Source: Argentina anserina (lineage: Eukaryota; Streptophyta; Magnoliopsida; Rosales; Rosaceae). From it: a stretch of 64,000 nt of DNA. The stretch is taken from assembly GCF_933775445.1 (NCBI RefSeq), contig NW_026089527.1:62001-126000 (forward strand). Direction: 5' to 3'. The notes under the pieces are model-generated. The model was given only the letters and a program-made list of their open reading frames with translations, did no database searches and was not told where the DNA came from. The translations under genes were made by a program, and so were the position numbers. The number at the start of each line of letters is the position of its first letter. The first letter of the stretch is position 1. This document shows, piece after piece, positions 24,963-36,699 of this stretch.

Positions 24963-27900
24963 TAATGATACTCAGTTTGAAAGAAACACACTCCCACACT
25001 TGCAAAACTCTCAAATACAATAGAAACTCGCATCAGAAGACTTACAGAAAGATACTCAAACGAGAAATGAAAAGATACACAATTCGAATAGTAAAGATAC
25101 GCAAACGATGTATAGATACACAATTGGAATAGTAAAGCTACGCAAACGATGTAAAGATACTCAGTTTGAAAGAAACACACTCCCACACTTGCAAAACTCT
25201 CAAATACAATAGAAACTCGCATCAGAAGCCTTACAGAAAGATACTCAAACGAGAAATGAAAAGATACACAATTGGAATAGTAAAGATACGCAAACGATGT
25301 AAAGATACACAATTGGAATAGTAAAGATACGCAAACGATGTAATGATACTCAGTTTGAAAGAAACACACTCCCACACTTGCAAAACTCTCAAATACAATA
25401 GAAACTCGCATCAGAAGACTTACAGAAAAATACTCAAACGAGAAATGAAAAGATACACAATTGGAATAGTAAAGATACGCAAACGATGTATAGATACACA
25501 ATTGGAATAGTAAAGCTACGCAAACGATGTAAAGATACTCAGTTTGAAAGAAACACACTCCCACACTTGCAAAACTCTCAAATACAATAGAAACTCGCAT
25601 CAGAAGCCTTACAGAAAGATACTCAAACGAGAAATGAAAAGATACACAATTGGAATAGTAAAGATACGCAAACGATGTAAAGATACACAATTGGAATAGT
25701 AAAGATACGCAAACGATGTAAAGATACTCAGTTTGAAAGAAACACACTCCCACACTTGCAAAACTCTCAAATTCAATAGAAACTCGCATCAGAAAGCCTT
25801 ATAGAAAGATACTCAAACGAGAAATGAAAAGATACACAATTGGAATCGTAAAGATACGAAAACGATGTAAAGATACTCAGTTTGAAAGAAACACACTCCC
25901 ACACTTGCAAAACTCTCAAATACAATAGAAACTCGCATCAGAAGCCTTATAGAAAGATACTCAAACGAGAAATGAAAAGATACACAATTGGAATAGTAAA
26001 GATACGCAAACGATGTAAAGATACTCAATTTGAAAGCAACACACTCCCACACTTGCAAAACTCTCAAATTCAATAGAAACTCGCATCAGAAAGCCTTACA
26101 GAAAGATACTCAAACGAGAAATGAAAAGATACACAATTGGAATAGTAAAGATACGGAAACGATGTAAAGATACTCAGATTGAAAGAAACACACTCCCACA
26201 CATGCAAAACTCTCAAATACAATAGAAAATCGCATCAGAAGCCTTACAGAAAGATACTCAAACGAGAAATGAAACGATACACAATTGAAATAGTAAAGAT
26301 ACGCAAACGATGTAAAGATACTCAATTTGAAAGCAACACACTCCCACACTTGCAAAACTCTCAAATTCAATAGAAACTCGCATCCGAAAGCCTTACAGAA
26401 AGATACTCAAATGAGAAATGAAAAGATACACAATTGGAATAGTAAAGATACGCAAACGATGTAAAGATACACAATTGGAATAGTAAAGATACGCAAACGA
26501 TGTAATGATACTCAGTTGGAAAGAAACACACTCCCACACTTGCAAAACTCTCAAATACAATAGAAACTCGCATCAGAAGCCTTACAGAAAGATACTCAAA
26601 CGAGAAATGAAAAGATACACAATTGGAATAGTAAAGATACGCAAACGATGTAAAGATACACAATTGGAATAGTAAAGATACGCAAACGATGTAATGATAC
26701 TCAGTTTGAAAGAAACACACTCCCACACTTGCAAAACTCTCAAATACAATAGAAACTCGCATCAGAAGACTTACAGAAAGATACGCAAACGAGAAATGAA
26801 AAGATACACAATTGGAATAGTAAAGATACGCAAACGATGTATAGATACACAATTGGAATAGTAAAGCTACGCAAACGATGTAAAGATACTCAGTTTGAAA
26901 GAAACACACTCCCACACTTGCAAAACTCTCAAATACAATAGAAACTCGCATCAGAAGCCTTACAGAAAGATACTCAAACGAGAAATGAAAAGATACACAA
27001 TTGGAATAGTAAAGATACGCAAACGATGTAAAGATACACAATTGGAATAGTAAAGATACGCAAACGATGTAATGATACTCAGTTTGAAAGAAACACACTC
27101 CCACACTTGCAAAACTCTCAAATACAATAGAAACTCGCATCAGAAGACTTACAGAAAAATACTCAAACGAGAAATGAAAAGATACACAATTGGAATAGTA
27201 AAGATACGCAAACGATGTATAGATACACAATTGGAATAGTAAAGCTACGCAAACGATGTAAAGATACTCAGTTTGAAAGAAACACACTCCCACACTTGCA
27301 AAACTCTCAAATTCAATAGAAACTCGCATCAGAAAGCCTTATAGAAAGATACTCAAACGAGAAATGAAAAGATACGCAATTGGAATCGTAAAGATACGAA
27401 AACGATGTAAAGATACTCAGTTTGAAAGAAACACACTCCCACACTTGCAAAACTCTCAAATACAATAGAAACTCGCATCAGAAGCCTTATAGAAAGATAC
27501 TCAAACGAGAAATGAAAAGATACACAATTGGAATAGTAAAGATACGCAAACGATGTAAAGATACTCAATTTGAAAGCAACACACTCCCACACTTGCAAAA
27601 CTCTCAAATTCAATAGAAACTCGCATCAGAAAGCCTTACAGAAAGATACTCAAACGAGAAATGAAAAGATACACAATTGGAATAGTAAAGATACGGAAAC
27701 GATGTAAAGATACTCAGATTGAAAGAAACACACTCCCACACTTGCAAAACTCTCAAATACAATAGAAAATCGCATCAGAAGCCTTACAGAAAGATACTCA
27801 AACGAGAAATGAAACGATACACAATTGGAATAGTAAAGATACGCAAACGATGTAAAGATACTCAATTTGAAAGCAACACACTCCCACACTTGCAAAACTC

Positions 27901-28191
27901 TCAAATTCAATAGAAACTCGCATCCGAAAGCCTTACAGAAAGATACTCAAACGAGAAATGAAAAGATACACAATTGGAATAGTAAAGATACGCAAACGAT
28001 GTAAAGATACACAATTGGAATAGTAAAGATACGCAAACGATGTAATGATACTCAGTTTGAAAGAAACACACTCCCACACTTGCAAAACTCTCAAATACAA
28101 TAGAAACTCGCATCAGAAGCCTTACAGAAAGATACTCAAACGAGAAATGAAAAGATACACAATTGGAATAGTAAAGATACGCAAACGATGT
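24963..28191. repeat. Satellite array, domain S2
   Basis: About 3.2 kb of the same satellite with its own variants: GATGTATAGATAC, GTAAAGCTACG, GTAATGATACTC, GAAGACTTACAG and GAAAGCAACAC. It contains a tandem duplication: 25790-26400 recurs at 27330-27940 at an offset of 1,540, while further left the offset is 1,729, one 189-bp unit more. The same variants reappear at the very start of S3 (34090-34190), so S2 and early S3 were probably one stretch before element B split them. Confidence 0.95.
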
Positions 28192-30590
28192 AAAATCAAA
28201 ACAACTAAACTAATGACTCAACAATAATGCCTTCAACATTTTATCTCAGAGATCTTCAAAATCATAGCATCAAGAATAACACTTAATCGAAATAGATAGA
28301 ATGAATTCAGTGGTTAATAAACATGAGAACTCGCATAACAAGTAAGACATGGCAGAAACATAAGTGATATTAAGCTCAACATGTTCAAAACAAGTTCAAA
28401 TTCAACTCACAAGGGATATGCACTCCGAATCTTTTCTCTCAAGAACATAGCATATGCTTAAAATCTTTTCACACATAAGAGTTATGAACACATAGTGAAT
28501 TCGAAATCCTCATGAGAGATACCAATCATATACACAAATGAACCCAAACCATATGCTTACTCATGAAACAAACTCCACAAATCAAGAGCTACTCATTTTA
28601 AGAATCATGCGGATCTTTATAAAAGGTAGGCTTAGGCTCGGTAAGGATATTATTTTCTTAGGTAAAAGGAATCACAAAGGTCATCCTCAAGACTTAGCAG
28701 AGCATTACTCATTCACCTTATGTCGCCATACTCCATAAAACAAGGGCCAATGTTATCATGTTGGCTCATTCTTCACTCTAAACATTGTGAAAACGAACAA
28801 AGGCTAAAGTACAACATTTTTGAGCCTTCAACAAATACATCACAACTCCAAATTCACATCAAACATAGCTATGCCGTAACTTCTTACTTCTCTTTCTTTT
28901 TCTATCTTTTTTTTTTTTTTTCTAACCGTGTATATATCTTTTTCTTTTCTTTTTCTCACACGGAATCTTTCATTTTTTTCTTTTCACCATTTTCATACGG
29001 CACAAATAAATACATAGCATAACCCCACACTTGAATCGAATCATCACTCCATATTAACATCAAATATTAGCTCTGCCAAGCCTCAAGAACAAGGTAGAGA
29101 TATAACTATACTAAGCAAGGATATTAACATGTTGGTGATGAATAAAAGGTTTAACGTAGGCTCAAATGGGTTAATACTAAGGTGTCCCAAGCAGGGTACA
29201 AATAAGGCAAAAGGCTTTTTGGCTTAAGTGGTAGAATCCTAAAAAGATCCAACAATCCTTTTCAAAATCAGAGTATATTATGATAAAAGTTTCGAAAGTT
29301 TCACAAAGTAAGTTCTAGCATTCTCTAGTTCATTGCAATTCTATGGCATATGAATTGATCAAAACAGATGTAATGAGGTTATATAGCCAAGAAACGATAG
29401 ATTAAACTCTCCAAAGAAACGCACATATATGGCTCGAAACTCACATAGGTTACATGAATTCAAACAAGTAAGGAACATGCTCATTTTGTACCTAAGTTTC
29501 AAAATCCTCATCTACTACATGTTCGTACAATTTCTACACATCGATTAACCATCAAATAACAATTAAGTTCAATTTCCAATCTTGTGATCATCTTTCAACC
29601 AATCATTCAAATATCAACTCATCCTAGACAGTTAAAGGCATACCTAAGACTCAAATCAAAAACAAAAACAAAACAAAAAAATACAAAAAAAATTATTTTT
29701 CTGATTTTATGACTCTAACATGTAAACCTTCCCCCACACTCGAATCATGCATTGTCCTCAATGAATGTCAAAAATAAATAATGCAATGAAAGACTCATAG
29801 TGGAAGGAAAAAAATAGAAAAATAAAAACATGGGAAAAAGTAGAGAAAATGATGAGAAAAGCTCCCCCATGACGCGGTCCAACAGCTTGCATTCCATGCT
29901 TCATAACGTTTGAAAATAATCTCCGATCAGTAAGACAACAGTGGGAATTGAAAGCCGATGTTCCGAGCTTTCCAAGCATATAAAGTACGTTCGCTAACTC
30001 CAAATGAGGAGAAAGTTATGCCCCTGCAAATTTGTCACGAAAAACAGGTTCATAGAATCAAAAACTGGAATGACCTTTACCTCTTTATACCTGATTTCCG
30101 TTGACTTAAACAGCCGGAATGGACATGTGGCTTGAATAAAAGTTGAAGATAACACAACAAGCTTTCAATCCATATATGGCACGACTGCCCAGTTAGGTCG
30201 GAAGTGCTCCATGTTTTGCTGTTTCCGGACTGCAACTGCACGAGTTCTGAATTTCTGACACGACCTTGCTGCCTTCAAATTTTGACTGGGAATGATGTAT
30301 ACCTCCAAATCCAGTTCTGTAAAAAGATACAGAAACTAGACTCAAATACCTTTGTTTCCATATAAAGTAAATATTCAAACTCTCTTTGAGCTGGGAGATA
30401 CAGTCTGCCGAAGTCTACGGACTGTTTCTGCTAGATTATGTTGAACGAAAATGTTTTGCTCCTCTTCACGTTTTCTCGAAAACTAACCTACACATGCAGA
30501 AAACAAATCAAAAATATCAAAAACAATAACCAAATAAAAAGTAAAGAGTAAAGAATCAAAATTGGGTTGCCTCCCAACAAGCGCTTATGT
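28192..30590 (-). other. Element B 3' non-coding region
   Basis: About 2.4 kb collinear with element A 19526-21630 and with no gene. It keeps the two internal purine-tract motifs (complements at 29021-29032 and 29729-29741). A T run of about 15 lies at 28907-28921. It contains a segment of about 290 bp, listed separately, that A lacks. Confidence 0.8.
30149..30440 (-). other. ~290-bp segment present in B but absent from A
   Basis: A passes from GAATAAAAATTGAACG directly on, whereas B has GAATAAAAGTTGAAGAT, about 290 bp, then ATGTTGAACG. The short repeat GTTGAA at both edges fits a deletion in A or an insertion in B. Its right half (30310-30433) is a third copy of the repeat found twice in the LTRs: ACAGAAACTAGACTC, CCATATAAAGTA, GAGCTGGGAG, CCGAAGTCTACGGAC. 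Confidence 0.7.
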
Positions 30591-31759
30591 TTAAAGTCTA
30601 ATAGCTTAGACCGAGTTTTCCTTTCAATCATTTTGTAGGTGACACATTATGGGGCCTCCGCCATTTTGTTGTCCAACCTTGTAGTATCTTCTCGAGCTCA
30701 TTGTTGGTCACTTCACTATAAATCTGTAGAATCTCAATTAAAATCATTAGTGAAAGTGAGAACTTACCAAACATAACATAGGACGTGAGGTCCTTAAGAG
30801 ACTATGTTCCTCTAGCCATATGATATTCCGTGGAATTTAAAATGTCACATGAATGAGATGTAAAATGAATGCAATTAGAATAAATAATGAAGATGCAATG
30901 CAAAAGTTAGAGAATAACAATTAGGAAGTCATTGATATATACAAGTCACACACATGTCAAAAGTCATTAAATTATAATAAGCACATGTTAAGGGAAAAAA
31001 AACTAGCTTAACAACTAATCCAACAAATTGTCAAATCTTATGTTTAAGTTCGTTTTAATTTCTCAACTTAAAAACCTAAGAAAGTACACACAATTATAAT
31101 TATTATATGTTACAACAAAATAAGATAAGGATTCACAAGTTAGTTCTTTAAGTTTACAAAGTTCACACAATTCACAAGTTCTTTTTGCTATTTCAATGAT
31201 TGAATGAACGACTGATTCTAAGTTGTAAACCGAGGTGGACGTGCGGCCTAAGTATGAATGTCTAGACACAAGATCAAGTCTTTGTTTCAGAAGACCGTAT
31301 AGCTCAATTAGAGATAGTGAACATGGTAGGACTCATTTGTTGAACTACGGAGAGCGAACTCCCTATCGACTCCATCACCGAGATGTATGTCAGTCAATAG
31401 TTCTCTGAGATCCAATTTTGGTCCCATGCACCAGGGTAATAAAAGAGCATGCCTCTTACTCAGCTGGACTTAAACTTGGGTGTTAGACAATTCTCCAAGT
31501 GTTAATAAAAGCCGCCCTCAACCTCATGCAAAAACTTTGGAAGAAAACATGAGGGGTTGAGGCTAATATTAACAAAAGGGACTTTACCTATTCCGTTCGA
31601 TTTACAACCTACAACAATCATTCATTAATCATAAAAAATAACAACCTAAGATAAAATTAGTATATATTAGAACAAAGTAAAAAAAAAAAAAAAAACATAT
31701 ACAAATTTACAATATGAACAGTTAATTCGAAATTAAAAGATTAGAGATCCATAAAGATG
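30591..31759 (-). other. Element B leader region
   Basis: About 1.2 kb collinear with the leader of A and, at about 31200-31620, with the conserved leader block of C. An A run of 17 lies at 31679-31695. No gene. Confidence 0.75.
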
Positions 31760-31802
31760 GATCCCCGGCAACGGCGCCATTTGATCCCCGGCAACGGCGC
31801 CA
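31760..31802 (-). other. Duplicated tRNA-Asp primer-binding site
   Basis: The 20-nt tRNA-Asp match occurs at 31760-31779 and again at 31783-31802, as a 23-bp direct duplication that also carries TTT. Element A and element C have one copy. The LTR edge TGATCGG and the primer site GATCCCC share GATC, which could have guided a slip or template switch. Confidence 0.95.
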
Positions 31803-31804
31803 TT

Positions 31805-34062
31805 TGATCGGTTCGATTACTCGAGATCAATATTAACCCTGTAAGCATCGTTAGTAGTATAAAGCAAGAGGGTATCGTTCACAAACCGGGGATCCAACCA
31901 GGGTAAAGAATCACAAACATTTAACAATGAATTCATAAGAGTTTAAAAGATTTGAGATATATTTCGGTTCCAACAGAAAATAAACCTAAACTAATATATA
32001 CATGTGATCAACCAACCAACACATAAGCAATTACCAAACAAATAACATAAGAACAAAGGTAACGAAATCTAATCTCAATTAAGTTCATGCCGTAAGGTTC
32101 ATTATACATCCTAGAATCGGTTATGCAGTTAAGTTCCTCCCAAGGTTCCTAACTCAATGACACTTTAACACATTCGAACTCAGTCCCAACCTCATTCGAA
32201 ATCTAACATACTTATCCTACCATGCAACTTCAAAGCCACGCATATTGAATTCATTAAGCATGTCACCTACTTAACCAACAATCATGCAATTCCAAAAATC
32301 ACATAGAAAAGATAAACATATTCAAATGCACAAGTCTAACCGAACCTAGGCAATAATCGGTGAAGGTGACAAAGAACAAACAATTAATCAACTCCCAAGT
32401 ATCAAAATCGTTTATAACTTTGGATTATTACACATGCGACGTCAACTTCCGGGTATCAATCACACACGTAAGTAAGAACACACCGAAAATCATTTAAATA
32501 AATAAACATAAACTCATGGCATAAAACCTAAAATCATTGAATTAAAATCGAAAACCTTAATTCATCATGTCATTCAAAAGTTACAAATATCTCATAGACA
32601 AGAATAAAAATATCTTTAACAAAACCTAAACATAAATCATCCAAGAACAAGCACATAAAAACCCGAAAACTAAACATGAAGATCAAAGAGTTACACTTTA
32701 TAATTCTCCTCCCAAGGTTCCTTACAGATGTAGCAAGAGATCTTCAAGAGTATGGTGTCCTAGGCTCCCAAGCTTTGGACAGAAAATATGGTGAAGGGTG
32801 GTGAATTCGGATTCTATGATGCTTGGTGAATGAAAGTGTTTGGGCAGAGCTTTGGCAAGTCTTGTGAGAAAGGTTGATGATATGTTTCTGTGGAATTGAG
32901 GTGCTATATATAGAGGAAGAAACCCAAGGGAGGATGGCCACAAAGTCCACAAAGTTGAAACCAAATTGGTTGAGGTTTCCTAGATTCGGCAGATTTGACC
33001 TTTGTCCCTTGTTGTGGCCATAACTTTCTCTAGAAAATCGATATTGAGATGATTCCAACTGGCAATTTCAACTAGACTTCCGTGGCTTTTCATCCATATA
33101 AGGTACATTTTCTCAATCATTTTGAGCTGTCCAGGGGAGCCCGTCAAAGATGGATGATCTGCACTGCCAGAATTCTGATTTCTATAAGGATTGCATATCT
33201 TTTGCATTAATTACATATCTTCTTCCTCCTTTATTGCTGATTTCTTTTGCACAAATTTCTTCCTTTGAATTAGGGAGGCAGCAAAAGTCTTAATTGTTGC
33301 AGCCATGTTTGATTTTTCTTACCTCTCCTCATTAAATTTGCTGCATGCCTTCTTTGACTTTCTTGCCTCTTCTCATTTAATTTGCTGCATGCCTTCTTTG
33401 ACATTCTTTGGTGCTAGGATTTATGGACATTCTGATACATATTTGTGCTCTATTTGCAGGAGGAACAAAGTCCCAAGTTTCCCTCATAGCCCTTGGATCA
33501 AAAGCAAATCAATGGCTGAGATAATTCCGCCGAGTTCACTGGACCTCTGATCAATGATTCAGTCATATCTCTCTGTAGGAATAAGATATTGATTTGATTC
33601 CAAATCCTACAGAAACTAGACTCAAATACCTTTATTTCCATATAAAGTAGGTCTTCTAACTCGATCGGAGCTATCCAGGGGAGCCTGTCGAAGTTGGACT
33701 ACGAATATTGACAGCATTTTGATTCTTGAATGGATTGGGCTTTTAAGTGTATTTTCTTCTCTTTCCTTGTGGAACTAGGATTGCTTTCCTTCTCCAACAT
33801 GGATTTGTATTTCCTAATAAGAATAAGTATGTTAGAAACAAAGAAATACGAAAGGATGAATCCTACTCGAACAAGGAATCATATCTCAACAAGGATTATT
33901 AACACTTAGCACGATTTCATCATCAATTCACTCATAATTGATATAAGCTCTACCTAGACACTTATTCTTACAAAAGAAACTAAAACATACTAAATAAGAG
34001 GTAACAAAGAGTAAGAATAGGGCATAATCACATTAAGAACGTCACACTTTGTGCTCCTATCA
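31805..34062 (-). repeat. Element B 5' LTR (LTR3)
   Basis: A 2,258-bp LTR. Its first 240 bp and its U3 half resemble LTR1, but about 32040-32870 is strongly diverged from LTR1 and LTR2, with added sequence. Its right edge meets the satellite at GATACACAATTGG. No target-site duplication can be tested because the other end of B is gone. Confidence 0.92.
32905..32912 (-). promoter_or_regulatory. TATA box of LTR3
   Basis: TATATATA in the minus-strand context CCTCTATATATAGC, conserved although the sequence downstream of it in the LTR has diverged from LTR1 and LTR2. Confidence 0.7.
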
Positions 34063-36699
34063 GATACACAATTGGAATAGTAAAGATACGCAAACGATGT
34101 AATGATACTCAGTTTGAAAGAAACACACTCCCACACTTGCAAAACTCTCAAATACAATAGAAACTCGCATCAGAAGACTTACAGAAAGATACTCAAACGA
34201 GAAATGAAAGGATACACAATTGGAATAGTAAAGATACGCAAACGATGTAAAAATACTCAGTTTGAAAGAAACACACTCCCACACTTGCAAAACTCTCAAA
34301 TACAATAGAAACTCGCATCAGAAGCCTTACAGAAAGATACTCAAACGAGAAATGAAAAGATACACAATTAGAATAGTAAAGATACGCAAACGATGTAAAG
34401 ATACTCAGTTTGAATGAAACACACTCCCACACTTGCAAAACTGTCAAATACAATAGAAACTCGCATCCGAAAGCATTACAGAAAGATACTCAAACGAGAA
34501 ATGAAAAGATACACAATTAGAATAGTAAAGATACGCAAACGATGTAAAGATACTCAGTTTGAATGAAACACACTCCCACACTTGCAAAACTGTCAAATAC
34601 TATAGAAACTCGCATCTGAAGCCTTACAGAAAGATACTCAAACGAGAAATGAAAAGATACACAATTAGAATAGTAAAGATACGCAAACGATGTAAAGATA
34701 CTCAGTTTGAAAGAAACACACTCCCACAGTTCCAAAACTCTCAAATTCAATAGAAACTCGCATCAGAAGCCTTACAGAACGATACTCAAACGAGAAATGA
34801 AAAGATACACAATTGGAATAGTAAAGATACGCAAATGATGTAAAGATACACAATTGGAATAGTAAAGATACGAAAACGATGTAAAGATACTCAGTTTGAA
34901 TGAAACACACTCCCACACTTGCAAAACTCTCAAATACAATAGAAACTCGCATCAGAAGCCCTACAGAAAGATACTCAAACGAGAAATGAAAAGATACACA
35001 ATTGGAATAGTAAAGATACGCAAACGATGTAAAGATACACAATTGGAATAGTAAAGATACGCAAACGATGTAAAGATACTCAGTTTGAAAGAAACACACT
35101 CCCACACTAGCAAAACTCTCAAATTCAAAAGAAACTCGCATCCGAAAGCCTTACAGAAAGATACTCAAACGAGAAATGAAAAGATACACAATTAGAATAG
35201 TAAAGATACGCAAACGATGTAAAGATACTCAGTTTGAAAGAAACACACTCGCACACTTGGAAAACTCTCAAATACAATAGAAACTCGCATCAGAAGCCTT
35301 ACAGAAAGATACTCAAACGAGAAATGAAAAGATACACAATTGGAATAGGAAAGATACGCAAACGATGTAAAGATACACAATTGGAATAGTAAAGATACGC
35401 AAACGATGTAAAGATACTCAGTTTGAAAGAAACACACTCCCACACTTGCAAAACTCTCAAATACAATAGAAACTCGCATCAGAAGCCTTACAGAAAGATA
35501 CTCAAACGAGAAATGAAAAGATACACAATTGGAATAGGAAAGATACGCAAACGATGTAAAGATACACAATTGGAATAGTAAAGATACGCAAACGATGTAA
35601 AGATACTCAGTTTGAAAGAAACACACTCGCACACTTGGAAAACTCTCAAATACAATAGAAACTCGCATCAGAAGCCTTACAGAAAGATACTCAAACGAGA
35701 AATGAAAAGATACACAATTGGAATAGGAAAGATACGCAAACGATGTAAAGATACACAATTGGAATAGTAAAGATACGCAAACGATGTAAAGATACTCAGT
35801 TTGAAAGAAACACACTCCCACATTTGCAAAAGTCTCAAATTCAATAGAAACTCGCATCCGAAAGCCTTACAGAAAGATACTCAAACGAGAAATAAAAAGA
35901 TACACAATTGGAATAGTAAAGATACGCAAACTATGTAAAGATACACAATTGGAATAGTAAAGATACGCAAACGATGTAAAGATACTCAGTTTGAATGAAA
36001 CACACTCCCACACTTGCAAAACTGTGAAATACAATAGAAACTCGCATCTGAAGCCTTACAGAAAGAAACTCAAACGAGAAATGAAAAGATACACAATTGG
36101 AATAGTAAAGATACGCAAATGATGTAAAGATACACAATTGGAATAGTAAAGATACGCAAACGATGTAAAGATACTCAGTTTGAATGAAACACACTCCCAC
36201 ACTTGCAAAACTCTCAAGTACAATAGAAACTCGCATCCGAAAGCCTTACAGAAAGATACTCAAACGAGAAATGAAAAGATACACAATTGGAATAGGAAAG
36301 ATACGCAAACGATGTAAAGATACTCAGTTTGAATGAAACACACTCCCACATTTGCAAAACTGTCAAATACAATAGAAACTCGCATCTGAAGCCTTACAGA
36401 AAGATACTCAAACGAGAAATGAAAAGATACACAATTGGAATAGGAAAGATACGCAAACGATGTAAAGATACACAATTGGAATAGTAAAGATACGCAAACG
36501 ATGTAAAGATACTCAGTTTGAAAGAAACACACTCCCACACTTGCAAAACTCTCAAATACAATAGAAACTCGCATCAGAAGCCATACAGAAAGATACTCAA
36601 ACGAGAAATGAAAAGATACACAATTGGAATAGTAAAGATATGCAAACGATGTAAAGATACACAATTGGAATAGTAAAGATACGCAAACGATGTAAAGAT

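Larger units (their letters stand above)
28192..34062 (-). mobile_element. Element B: truncated non-autonomous LTR retrotransposon
   Basis: A minus-strand relative of element A with its 5' LTR (31805-34062), primer site, leader and most of the 3' region. The 3' LTR, the terminal purine tract and about 70 bp of the 3' region are missing. Satellite sequence GATGTAAA passes directly into ATCAAAACAACTAAAC, which corresponds to about 19526 in element A. Nothing in it codes for retrotransposon proteins. Without a second LTR it cannot be a complete replication-competent copy. Confidence 0.9.

Noticed and set aside
17289..24967. Target-site duplication for element A
   Set aside because: The five bases on the two sides are CTCCC and TAATG. 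No offset of a few bases makes them match.
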